Below are positions 10,901 through 20,107 of a stretch of 20,930 nt of DNA, piece by piece. The position numbers were made by a program, and so were the translations under genes. Below the pieces are notes generated by a model. It was not told the DNA's origin. It ran no database searches and saw only the letters and a list, made by a program, of their open reading frames with translations. Source of the stretch: Allomyces macrogynus ATCC 38327 (taxonomy: Eukaryota > Blastocladiomycota > Blastocladiomycetes > Blastocladiales > Blastocladiaceae); assembly GCA_000151295.1 (NCBI GenBank), contig GG745333.1:235644-256573 (forward strand), given 5' to 3'. The stretch's first letter is position 1; each line of letters begins with the position of its first letter.

Positions 10901-13900
10901 CCCTTTTTGCGCTTGTCGAGCTTGGCCAAGACAATGTCCTGCACCTGGTTGGCGCTCGTCTGCGCCGAAAAGTTGACAAAGAGCGGGATAAACTTGTCGC
11001 TCGGCACGCCGTTGAGCAGCTTGTTGGCCACGTAGACACTCTTGCCCGTGCCAGTCGGGCCGACAAAGAGCGTGCGCATGTTGTGCATGATGAACAGGTC
11101 GAGCAGGTGCGTGTACCGCGCCGTGTCGACGGTCGGTACCAGGATCTGGCTAAACTTTGCGTTGGCCGGGATCGTGTACTCGCCGAGCGAGTCAGACCAC
11201 AGTTTCCAACTCCCACCTGAGCCGCTCTTCCGATCGCGCTGGAAAAAGTAGTCGAACAGCAACCCTTGGTCGGGCACTGACTTTTCAAACAAGTCCGTGT
11301 GCGCGGCCATTTCCACGCGGAAGAACTTGTCAAACTTGACACGGTCCTCGACGTCCATGTTGCCGCCCATGGCCCACGTGCACGAGAAGATGAAGTAGGC
11401 GACGAGCGCGGTCTTGGCCGTTGGGTCATCCGTGGCCTGGTCCGACGCCGCCACGCTGGCGCCGTCGGCAGGGACAAACTCGTCCATTTGCGCAAACATG
11501 AGGTTCATGAGGCAGTAGACCGAATCCATGACGGGCAGCGGCACAAACTCCTTGGTCCCCTTTTTGAACTTGAGACAAGCCGGGACCATCGTGTCAAACA
11601 GCTGCAGAACAACGTCGCGGTCGGTGGCCTGGATGCCCGACGGCAGTGTGTTGAGCCACGAGAGAACGATCGGTCGCCATCCGAGTGCGCTCGGCTCCAT
11701 GTAGATCATGCCACAACGACTGACCGTCGCGGGCGACGCCACGGCCAAGTCCTTGACCTCGAACATGACACTCATCGTGTTGGTGAGCTGCATGATCTCG
11801 CCGCTGGTCAGGCACAGCTTCTTGTTGTCGTCGAGCACCGTGTTCATGTTCTCAATCCAAATGGCGTCGACGGGCCCGTCAAAAATAACCCACTTGCGGT
11901 CGGGCGATGTCGACGACGAAAAAGACCGGAACGACGTGGCCAAGGTGCCATCGGTCCACTCGTGCGTGACTGGGTCAAACTGGCCGTAGAGCTGGCCCAT
12001 GGTGATGCTCTTGGGGTTGAGCACCTTGTACTCGACCTTCTTTTCCTCGCCGTTGGTCATGGCGTGCAGCTCGCCCAGCGCCTCGGCCAGCATCCGATAC
12101 GACACGGTTTTCCCGGCCCATGGCTCGCCGACAATCATGTATCCGTGCCGAATGAGCATCATTTCGTAAATCTGGATGATCTTTTCGATGATGACCTTGG
12201 CCGGCTGCAAATTGTTGCGCGCCATGACCTTGTCAATGCACGCCAAGAGCTTTGAGTAGTCGAGCTTGGGCAGCGTCACCTTGGGGAAGAGATCGGCCGT
12301 GATGGCCGAAAACAGCGGCACGTCCTGCTCCAAGAACTTGGGCAGGTTCACGTCGGTGATCGACCGCAGCATCACAATCTGTTCGTCCTCGTTGGGCATC
12401 TTCAGCTTCAAGTTGCCCGCCGCGGTCAGCACGGCCTTGACTGCGCGCATCCCGTAATCGTAGTGGTCCTGCGACGAGAGCTGCTCCGAGCACAGACGGT
12501 ACGTGGCGACAATCTTGCGCGCTAGGTTGCGCGCGTCGACAAACCCAAACGAGAACAGCGAGATTTCGGCAATGAGGGCGTAGTCGGGCACCATCATGGC
12601 CACCGGACGGAAGAGCGCCTTCAAATTGTCGGGCAGCTCGGATCGACCGGCGTAGCCCGGGTTCATGGTAATGAAGACGGCGCAGCCCGGGTTCAACGAC
12701 AGCGTCGTGCCTTCAAAGAGCAGCGACTTGGCCTTGGCGGCCACGGCACGCTGAATCGTGAGCACCTGCTGGGCCACGACCGACAGCACCTCGAGATCAA
12801 TGCGGTTGAACTCGTCAAAGCACGCCCATGCGCCCGACGACGCGAGCCCCTTGAAGAATTTGCCCATTGCAATGTAGTCGAGACCGTCCGAGCAGTTGAA
12901 GACGACGCACTGTTTGGCAATGGCCTTGGCCAAGTCCTTGGTCGTCTCGGTCTTGCCCGTACCGGCAGGCCCCTCGGGTGCACCGCCGAGGTTCAGGTCG
13001 AGCGCGCCAATCAAGGTACGGTAACAGCGATCCGTGAGCGGCGTGACGACGAGACGGCCCGAGCTGTAGATAATCCGGAAACAATGTCAGCGGCGGCGCT
13101 CGTTTGAAAAAAACCGCAGAGAAGAAAAATACGTCAAAGCGAACGTACTTGCCGAGATACTCGTAGCCGTACTTGATGGTCGCATTCATCATCTTGATTT
13201 GCACGTCGTTGTGCTCCCAGTAGTACCGCAGCTGGCTGAGCCACTCAAAGTCGTTGATGCTCGACGTGCCCGCCGTCTCGAGCTGAGCAACGACGTCGCG
13301 CGCGTGCACGTCGATGACGACGAGCGCCGACAGCGTGAACCGAGCCATGGCCGACAGTTCGCCGCGCACGAGCTCGGCAATCGTTCCGAGCTGCTTGATG
13401 CACACTTGCTTGTAGGCCGCGAGCCCGCGCACGCCACCCGACGCGATCGCGTCCTGCACCTCGCGCGTCCAAAAAATCTGGCCCACGCAAATGACGACTT
13501 GTCCGGGCCACTCGAGCACCCATTTTTCGCGCGGCGATTCCGGGTAGGCCTTGTAGGCCTTGCCGACCTGCTCCTGCACACTGGTCTGCATGACCCGCTC
13601 GACCTGCAGCAGCCATTTCTCGACAGCGCCCTTGGCCGCCGACGGTTCCACGACCTCCTTGAACTTGACCTTTTCGCCCTCCGCACTGCACATGGCCACG
13701 ATGCGCGCGTCGTCGTGGAACGTGAGCGAGTTGATGCCCTCGAAACACTTCTTCAAGTGCGGCTGCACGCGCGTTGGGTCCTTGGTCTCGGCCAAAATCT
13801 CGAGCAACTCGTCGTTGGACAAGAAAAAGAAGCGCGGGAACGCGATGCGCTTCTTTTCGAGGTACTCGTTGAGCCCCTTTTGAATTTCCTCGAGCAGCAC

Positions 13901-16900
13901 GTTCGACTCCTTGAGCTTTTGCGTGAGCCCGGGCGTCGCCGTGAACGTGAGAATGCCCGGGTTCTCGGAACAGGTGCGCATCATGTCGCGCCAGGTCCGG
14001 TCGACCTGCTTGAACTTCTTGCCCTCGGACGGCATCTGGGCCATGATGTCCTCAGACGTGAAGATGGGCTCGAGGTAGAGCCACGTCGCCTGGACCTGCA
14101 GCCACTCGTCGATGATCTCCTGGACCGTCAATAGCTTGGTCTCCCAGGCCTCGACCTCGGCCTCGATCGGATTGGCAAACGGCGACGACCGCATCGTCTG
14201 CACTTTAACAATCTGGTCGTCGAGCAGTGCCTGCACTTCCTCGAGCGACGACAAGATCTTGGTGCCCGTGTCGCGGTAATCGACGCAGTTGAAGGCGAGC
14301 CCGGCCCACTCGTCCTTCATCTTGCTTAGCGCCTTTTGCAGCGAGTGCTCCTTCGTCGCGGCCTCGCTCACCTGCTCGAGCTGCGGGACGAGCGGACCCA
14401 AGTTGAACTCGATCATCTTGGCGAGCGTCGTTTCGGGCGTAGGCTGAATCGCGTGCCCGACAATCTGCGCCATGCGGTCCCAGTGCCGCTGGTAGAGCCC
14501 CGGGTTGCGCAGCACCGAAATCAGCGGCAAGTGCACCTTGAACTTGTCGATTTTGTTCTTGATACCCTCGGCAACCTTGCGCGGCACCGCCTGGTCGACA
14601 AAGACCTTGATGAGCTTGAAGAGCGTGCGCCACATGGTGTTGACCGACTCGTCGACAGCCTCGGCCTGCAAGTCCAAGAACGGGCCCGACATCCATTTGG
14701 CGTACTCGGTCTGGAACGCGCCCACAGTCTCCCACAGCTTCTTGTAGGGGTCGAGCAAGTCGACAATCCGCTGGTACTTTTCAAACGGCGTCTTGTCCCA
14801 TTCCATGAGCTCCTCCTCGGCGTTGATCTTGCGAATCGTCGCGTCCAAGTCCTGCATCTTGGCCTCGAGCCGCTTGATCTTTTTCAGGTACTCGGGCAGC
14901 TCCGAGACAATGCCATAGTCCTTGAACAGCGACACCTCGTTGTAGCACTCGTCGAGCGCGGCCACGGCATGTGCCTGCTTGTCGCGCAACTCGTCCTGCG
15001 CCTTGACTTTGCGCTGTGCCATGCGCTTCTTGCTCAGGTCATGAATCGGCAAAATTCGCGCGGGCCACGTAAACGTGACGCCGTTGAGCTTGACCTCGTC
15101 CTCGGACATGAACGCGTAGTTGAGCAGCAAGTCGAGCCGCTTCTTGCCGCGCGCAATCTCGTCACGCAACATGGCAATCTCCTTGTCCTTGACCTGGTCA
15201 ACGTACTTGATGAGCTCCACAAGTTCTTCCGTATCCTGAGGCGTCTTCATCATTTTGGCCGAGATCTTTTCGTACTGGTCGCAAATGGCCTGGTTCTGCT
15301 TGCGGTGCATGTCGCTGACCTGGTCGATAATCTTTTGAACGAGCGCGTTCGCGCGGCCGACGAGCTCGAGCTTGAGGGCCTCCGTGTCCAAGTGCACGAG
15401 ACTGAACCGCACAATCGACGGGCTCGACGAAATCTCATCAATCAGCTTGAGCAGGCGTTTGATTTCGAGCTCATACTCGTCGAGGTCCGTCTTTTCGCGC
15501 AAAAAGTCCTCGATGCGCTTTTCGGCCTTGTGCGTGAGCAACGGGCGGTACTTTTCAAACGCGAGCAAGTGCTTTTGCGGCGCCGAGCAGTTGCGCTGAA
15601 TGATACCGCGCATCAGCTTGCCGTCGCCAATCGCCGCGTCCGAGAGCTTCATGCTGAACAGGTAGAGCCGCTCGTTGGCCAAGGACGTGAAGAGCTTGGT
15701 CTCGACGCGTGGTACGTCGTTGATGGTCGCGACCATGTCCTCGAGCACGTGCATGACCGTCGTCTCAATCTCGTTGAGCGCAGGCTCAAACCGGATCTGG
15801 CCATTGTGCAGCCGCAGCGAAACGGCAAAGAAACTCGAGTCGAGCCCGCCGCCCGAAGATGTTGTAGACGACGACGCTGGGTTCTGAAACCGCCGGAAAA
15901 AGTCTTCGAGCACGCGCAGCGACCGTTCCGTCCAGTACCAGAGCTGGTTGGACGTGAGCACCGCGACCGACTTGAAAAACGCATCGAGCCGCTGAAACCC
16001 GAGGTCCGTGTCGGCCGCATTCGTGGCAATCGAGTACCACTGGTCCTTGGTCTCGAGAAACATGTCGACGATATCGGCCATCCACTCGTTGAGAACGCGC
16101 GCGCGGAACGCCTGGCACTGGCCGCGCAGTACGTTGCGAAACTCGTCGAGCGTGATAGGCAGCGTCGCCTCGCTGAAGACGGCCATATCAAACATGACCA
16201 AGTCGCGGTACTTTTGGAATATCACGAGCAGCAGCCGCATGACCGGGTTCGTAATGAACAGATTGGTCTCGACAAACTGCTTGGTCGCGTGCATCGAGTC
16301 GTGCCACGGGAACGGCGCGCGCGCAATTTTAGGCTGGTACGGATACGGCACGCGCGGGATCATGAGCCGTTTTCGCTCGTCGGCGTCGAGCAAAATGTAG
16401 TCGACAATCGACTTCTTGAAGGCCAAGTTGTACGACGCGCGCACCTCGGCCAGCAGATCAGCGACGGCCTTATCGAACGTGGCCGTTTGTGCGTCCGTCA
16501 TGGGCGCCGGCAGCGCCATTTCGATCCGGCGCACGCTCTCCGCGTCGAGTTTCGACACGACCGACTCAGGCACACCCTCCTGCACGTAGTACCAGTACCG
16601 GTCAAGCGGCGAGAGTTGGTTGTTCGGGTTGTCCGGGTCCTCGTCGTAAAGGTCGGCCACGACGGGCGCCTCGAGGTCCGACGTCGAGTAGGCGTGCTCG
16701 ACGTGCGGGTAGTCGTGTTGTATCCTCTCATCAAGCGTCAGCGGGCGCGAGCCACGAATGACGTCGAGCGGGTGCCGTTGATTTCTATCGTCCAGACGAA
16801 GCGGCGAATATGAATGATGCGCCGGCAAATTGCAGCTTGAAGTGCAAACATGCCGTACAATGGCTGACCAGTGGGCCGAATCGCTGGGAATGGGTACGAG

Positions 16901-17148
16901 GTTGGCGATGAGGGACCGGATTGATGAGGAGCGCGGTTCGCAAAAGGTAGCGAGGAGGTGGAGGTGAACGCACCTGGTATTGGCTTGATGTCCTTGATGC
17001 AAAGATCGCGAGCAGCGGGTGAGTAGTTGTTTGCAATCGAGTCGCTCGTCATGCGCGAGTGGCGCTCCTCCTTGTACGGTGCGGCGACGGTCCACGAGAA
17101 ACGCTTCAAGATCTGCGGGAAGAGATGGTTGCGGTCCTTGTCCGACAT
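4910..17148 (-). CDS. Axonemal inner-arm dynein heavy chain, DNAH3/7/12 type, complete, 3 exons, one frame disruption
   Basis: Microtubule motor of ciliary inner arms. Exons on the minus strand are 17148-16974, 16863-13149 and 13063-4910. One missing base near 7397-7399 is needed, after which the sum is 4014 residues, close to human DNAH7. ATG 17148-17146 follows an in-frame TAG. Tail and linker cover about 1-1300. AAA1 has GPAGTGKT (1328-1335) and CFDEFN (1378-1383). AAA2 has GEPWAGKT near 1610. AAA3 has GPTGTGKS near 1965 and [10 protein letters not shown] near 2030. An EF-hand-like loop [12 protein letters not shown] lies near 2239. AAA4 has GVGGSGRQS near 2330, with Arg for Lys as is usual in axonemal chains. 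Stalk coiled coils at about 2545-2655 and 2780-2870 flank the microtubule-binding domain. AAA5, AAA6 and the C-terminal domain follow. The end, [20 protein letters not shown], matches DNAH3/7/12 rather than DNAH1 or outer-arm chains. I cannot choose among the three paralogue groups. Confidence 0.93.
7397..7399 (-). other. -1 frame disruption in the axonemal dynein (C/G homopolymer)
   Basis: On the coding strand the frame reads [11 protein letters not shown] and then shifts; the conserved continuation [28 protein letters not shown] lies in another frame. One extra C in the CCC (GGG at 7397-7399 on the plus strand) restores AGYSPIAFHSS. Left unrepaired, the frame reads 145 residues of unrelated sequence to a stop at 6961. 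Confidence 0.88.
13064..13148 (-). other. Axonemal dynein intron 2 (85 bp)
   Basis: Donor GTACGT, acceptor CTACAG, with GCTGACA upstream as a candidate branch site. Splicing joins AA|C (Asn) to give [18 protein letters not shown], the invariant entry to AAA1. Reading through the intron loses the AAA1 frame. Confidence 0.95.
16864..16973 (-). other. Axonemal dynein intron 1 (110 bp)
   Basis: Donor GTGCGT after KDIKPIP. The acceptor TGGTCAG is the only nearby AG that is in phase (G|CC = Ala). The join leads through [23 protein letters not shown] into the dynein tail. The acceptor is inferred from phase and less certain than intron 2. Confidence 0.7.
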
Positions 17149-17760
17149 CTACCCATCGTGAAGAGAAACGGAGGATCAGAACGTGCTCGAAGATGTGGAC
17201 GGCAAAACGACTCGACTTGCCTTGTCGGCGAGGCCAGACGCGGCCATCTTATCGAGGCCGTTGGACCGGTCGGCACCGGCCGCACCACGTCCGTTGGTAC
17301 CGCGGTCCGGAGGACCCGCGCGATACATGGCCTGTGACGCCCCACGAGAATGGCGTGAACTCATCATTCGAGCGCATCTGGGCGCCGGGACCAAGTGCAA
17401 ATTACCTCGTTCCCGCTCCTGAACGTTGGCTCGTGCTGCTGACTGGACGGCATGATAGAAATGCGCAGATCTGGGGCTCGTGGGTGCGTAACCCCGGTCA
17501 CGTTGAGCGAGGACGAGTCAGGTCAATAGATTCGACGGGGCGTCGGGGGAAGGTCGGGCCGGTCCTGGGTAGAAACGGGTGCCCAATGGTCGCAAAACGG
17601 GCCGCGATTGACGGCGAATAATTGGGTGATAGCCTCGAGGCGAGCGGGTATCGGCTGTCGAGCGCTTGCTGATGGAGCAGAGACCCGTTGCGCAGAATGC
17701 CGAGAGTCGAAGCGACTTGCAGCGGTTGGAGAGGAAAAGGGGAATAGGGGATCGGTCGTG

Positions 17761-17796
<36 letters not shown>

Positions 17797-17920
17797 CGAC
17801 GTAACAGGTCGGTTGGCCGTCTGATCACCGCCAAAATGGCTTCTCACGAGACCGCGTAGGCCCGTCTCGCATCTGCTGTGGAAACATAATTCAAATTCAA
17901 CTCTGTATCTCATCGCGAAG
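17149..17920. other. Spacer between cysteine dioxygenase and axonemal dynein (772 bp)
   Basis: Both flanking genes are read leftward, so this holds the dioxygenase 3' UTR (right part) and the dynein promoter/5' UTR (left part). A TAG lies directly before the dynein ATG. A (CAG)10 tract sits at 17765-17794. No protein-like reading frame, tRNA or transposon end is recognisable. Confidence 0.6.
17765..17794 (+). repeat. (CAG)10 microsatellite; (CTG)10 on the transcribed sense strand
   Basis: Ten uninterrupted CAG units on the plus strand. The repeat begins about 127 bp downstream of the dioxygenase stop codon and 617 bp upstream of the dynein ATG. In either transcript it would appear as CUG repeats in untranslated sequence. 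The frames through it are short and have no family features. Confidence 0.97.
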
Positions 17921-19134
17921 CTACCCCTGGCGGCTCGCCACCATCGGCGCTGTACAGAACGCAATCGGCATGCCATCCTTGGCAAATGGCTGTGCCGGTG
18001 CGGTCGCGGCCATGTTGTTCTCAATCGATGCGCTGTTTCCACCAGCAATCCCTTCTTTCGGCTCAGTAACTGTGCCCGACAAGGTCGGGCACCGGTACCC
18101 CATGCGCGAATAGAAGACACACTGCGACACGGGCCGTGCGATACCCGTGCGCTCGCAAAACGTATTGCACGTCTGGAACGGCGGCGTGTAGAGATGCAGC
18201 GAGACGGCCGGCCGATCCGACGCGTTCGAGACGCGGTGGAGACCAATCTTGTCTGTTGTGATTGACACCAAGGAGACGGATGTGAGTTCCACGTGAAGAC
18301 GACGCCGATAATGGTTCAAGAACACACGTACCGCTAATGTAGGCGACCTTGTTGTGCTCAAGCACACGCTTGCCGCTCATGTGCAACCGCGACCCGTGTG
18401 CCTCGTGGTCGTCGGCCGTGTGCAGCGGCATCGATGCCGAGTTGCCCGGGGTGTCGAACCGCGTCTCAACGAGCTCGCCCTCGAGCATTTTCTATCATCA
18501 ACGCGCCGGTACCAGTCGAATTCCTATTTCTTCGGGCTTGAGCGCGACTTCTCCACCCGGTCGCGCTCACGTACCATGCAGCAGTGCGCGTTCGCGTGGT
18601 CGTGAATCGGGCTGATGTGACCCGGGCTCCAACACAGGATCATGAGATTGAACCGGCCGTTGCCGTCGTCGACGAGATTGCGCGTGTAGCGGTACGGGTC
18701 AAAGAGGGCATACTGGGCCCAGTCGGTCGCGTTCGACTGGTACGCTTCCATCAATCCGAGGACGCGGCTCACGTCAACGTCGTCGGCGTCTAGGCCTAGA
18801 GTGTCGTGGCGTGATGGATGAGACACCGGACAGAAGTGGGAATGGATGTCGAATTGCCGTACCATGTGGCCCCAATTCCTCCTTGAGCATCCGAATCAGG
18901 TCGTCTAGCGTCGTCGGGACGGATACGGCGTCGACGCGTTCGGGCTCAATCTCGCCGACTTTCTTGCACGCCGTATCGGCACCAGCGACGGGGAAAATGA
19001 CGCCCGAGTCCCATACTTCCCGCCCGCATCGCGACGCCGTTGTAGTCGCCGTAAGTCGACGCGTCGTCGTCGTGTACGGCCAGGTCCTGGCGTGCCGCGC
19101 TTTCTGAGGTCAGGGACAAGCGAGAGGGGGACAT
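17921..19134 (-). CDS. CDO1: Cysteine dioxygenase, 5 exons
   Basis: Oxidises L-cysteine to cysteine sulfinate with O2 on a mononuclear iron in a cupin barrel; cytosolic sulfur-amino-acid catabolism. Minus-strand exons are 19134-19017, 18958-18863, 18795-18575, 18491-18332 and 18252-17921, total 308 residues, phases closing exactly. Iron ligands are His136 and His138 ([10 protein letters not shown]) and His204 (KIGLHRV). The Cys143-Tyr220 cofactor pair (human Cys93-Tyr157) and substrate Arg110 (YTRNLV, human Arg60) are present. [13 protein letters not shown] near 56-68 matches the family N-terminal helix. Compared with human CDO1 there are about 14 extra residues, rich in His, between His138 and His204 (around 166-186). 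There is also a longer acidic N-terminus and a tail of about 30 residues after ASIENN, where mammalian CDO1 ends. The ATG at 19134 has an in-frame TAG upstream but a weak context. The first exon and its 58 bp intron are the least certain part. Confidence 0.92.
18253..18331 (-). other. Cysteine dioxygenase intron 4 (79 bp)
   Basis: Donor GTACGT, acceptor CAACAG. Splicing joins G|AC (Asp) to give [13 protein letters not shown], matching the family's AYINDSIGLHRV and bringing in the third iron ligand. Confidence 0.93.
18492..18574 (-). other. Cysteine dioxygenase intron 3 (83 bp)
   Basis: Donor GTACGT, acceptor GATAG, phase 0. Splicing joins HANAHCCM to [10 protein letters not shown], equivalent to the human sequence after its cofactor Cys. 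Confidence 0.93.
18796..18862 (-). other. Cysteine dioxygenase intron 2 (67 bp)
   Basis: Donor GTACGG, acceptor CTCTAG, joining G|GC (Gly). A second AG six bases further on (GCCTAG) is also in phase, so two residues (Gly-Leu versus none) are ambiguous. The segments on both sides match the family. Confidence 0.8.
18959..19016 (-). other. Putative cysteine dioxygenase intron 1 (58 bp)
   Basis: Donor GTATGG (same as the polymerase intron), acceptor AGAAAG, joining A|TC (Ile). It is inferred because the only upstream ATG (19134) is out of frame with the family helix TLDDLIRML. It is the shortest intron here and its acceptor has a poor polypyrimidine tract. A sequencing indel or another start would be alternatives. 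Confidence 0.5.
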
Positions 19135-20107
19135 TGGAACGCTTTCGAGCTGAAATGGATGGGGAGCGCGGAGCAAGAGGGCGCGCGGGGGCTAATAGCG
19201 GCACCGGACACAGATGCGGACGCGATTCGGCGGCGTGGGGGCAGGCGGGCTGTGGCCGCGCGTCGATTTCTTGCGAGTACGGCACATGCCTGTTGGCGGC
19301 AGAGCCGCGTCCATTTCTTCCGGTCGACCCAGGTCCTGAAGGTGTTCGTGTCGGGCCAGCGCGAATAGAAGCAATTTTATTTGAAGGATAAATCCTCGTC
19401 GGTTCCCCGCACGGACAGCAACGACGGGCACAAGGGCAACACGGGCGGGCCAGGCGGGGCGGCAAATCTAGGGCGGGGCCAGAATACGCGCTTCTCATGC
19501 CCGATGCGCTTGCCCTCGATGGACGGTTGCAGGGATGCCCGCGTCGCTCGTTTCTGCGGTCAGGGTCAGGGTCAGGGGCACAAAATCAAAAGCAAATGCC
19601 TCCGTTTGATCCTCTTCGCGTGGGAGACGTGGTGCGCGTTGGCGGCGACGGGCCGCCAATTTACGCGAAACGTCCACCCGCACAAACTTCGACGCCTGGG
19701 GCCGGGGCCTTCACATGAGACTTGACGCGCCCGCGCAGCGCCCGCGCACGGCGTGCACGAAGCGCAGTGTGCCAGCATGGAATTGTGTTGGTGAACAGGG
19801 CCGCAAGTCACAACACGACTTGCATTCCCTTGCGAGCAGCAAGCAGACGCGACGTGTTTTGATCAACATTTTTCTTAGTGCACAGGGACTGGTGGCGGAT
19901 CGAACACGGCGCTCCGAGGATGCCAGCTGGTAGCGCTGTGATTCACTGGAGGGGGCGTCAAAAGGGAGCAAGCTGCAAATGATTGCAGAGAGAAGGCATC
20001 ACGAAATGCATTTCAATGCCAGCAGGAAACAAGACCAGTCCCCCTCTGTCCATTCCAACCAGCTGAGTAGTCCCCACCCTCCTTGCTCGCAGCTACTCGT
20101 CTGCGCG
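19135..20107. other. Spacer between cytoplasmic dynein and cysteine dioxygenase (973 bp)
   Basis: Holds the 3' UTR of the cytoplasmic dynein (right side) and the promoter/5' UTR of the dioxygenase (left side), both read leftward. A possible 5' UTR splice acceptor TTTCAG lies about 15 bases before the dioxygenase ATG. Three TCAGGG units lie at 19560-19577. I recognise no conserved gene, tRNA or mobile element. Confidence 0.55.
19560..19577 (+). repeat. Three tandem TCAGGG units
   Basis: TCAGGG is repeated exactly three times, preceded by GCGG and followed by another G. It is a one-base variant of the TTAGGG telomere unit and gives several closely spaced G tracts. It is short enough to be chance in GC-rich DNA. 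Confidence 0.9.

Noticed and set aside
14336..16813. 825-codon open frame on the plus strand opposite the dynein
   Set aside because: It is exactly antisense to conserved dynein tail/linker codons, is Arg/Leu/Val/His-rich, and has no family features. GC-rich third positions keep antisense frames open.
17518..18246. 242-codon minus-strand frame across the (CAG)10 tract and the dioxygenase 3' part
   Set aside because: It overlaps the last dioxygenase exon in another frame, and its poly-Cys run is just the CAG tract read in reverse.
19597..19718. Small plus-strand frame of 40 codons (MPPFDPLRVGDVVRVGG...)
   Set aside because: It looks mildly protein-like but has no known family, no neighbouring exon and no splice support; kept only as a note.
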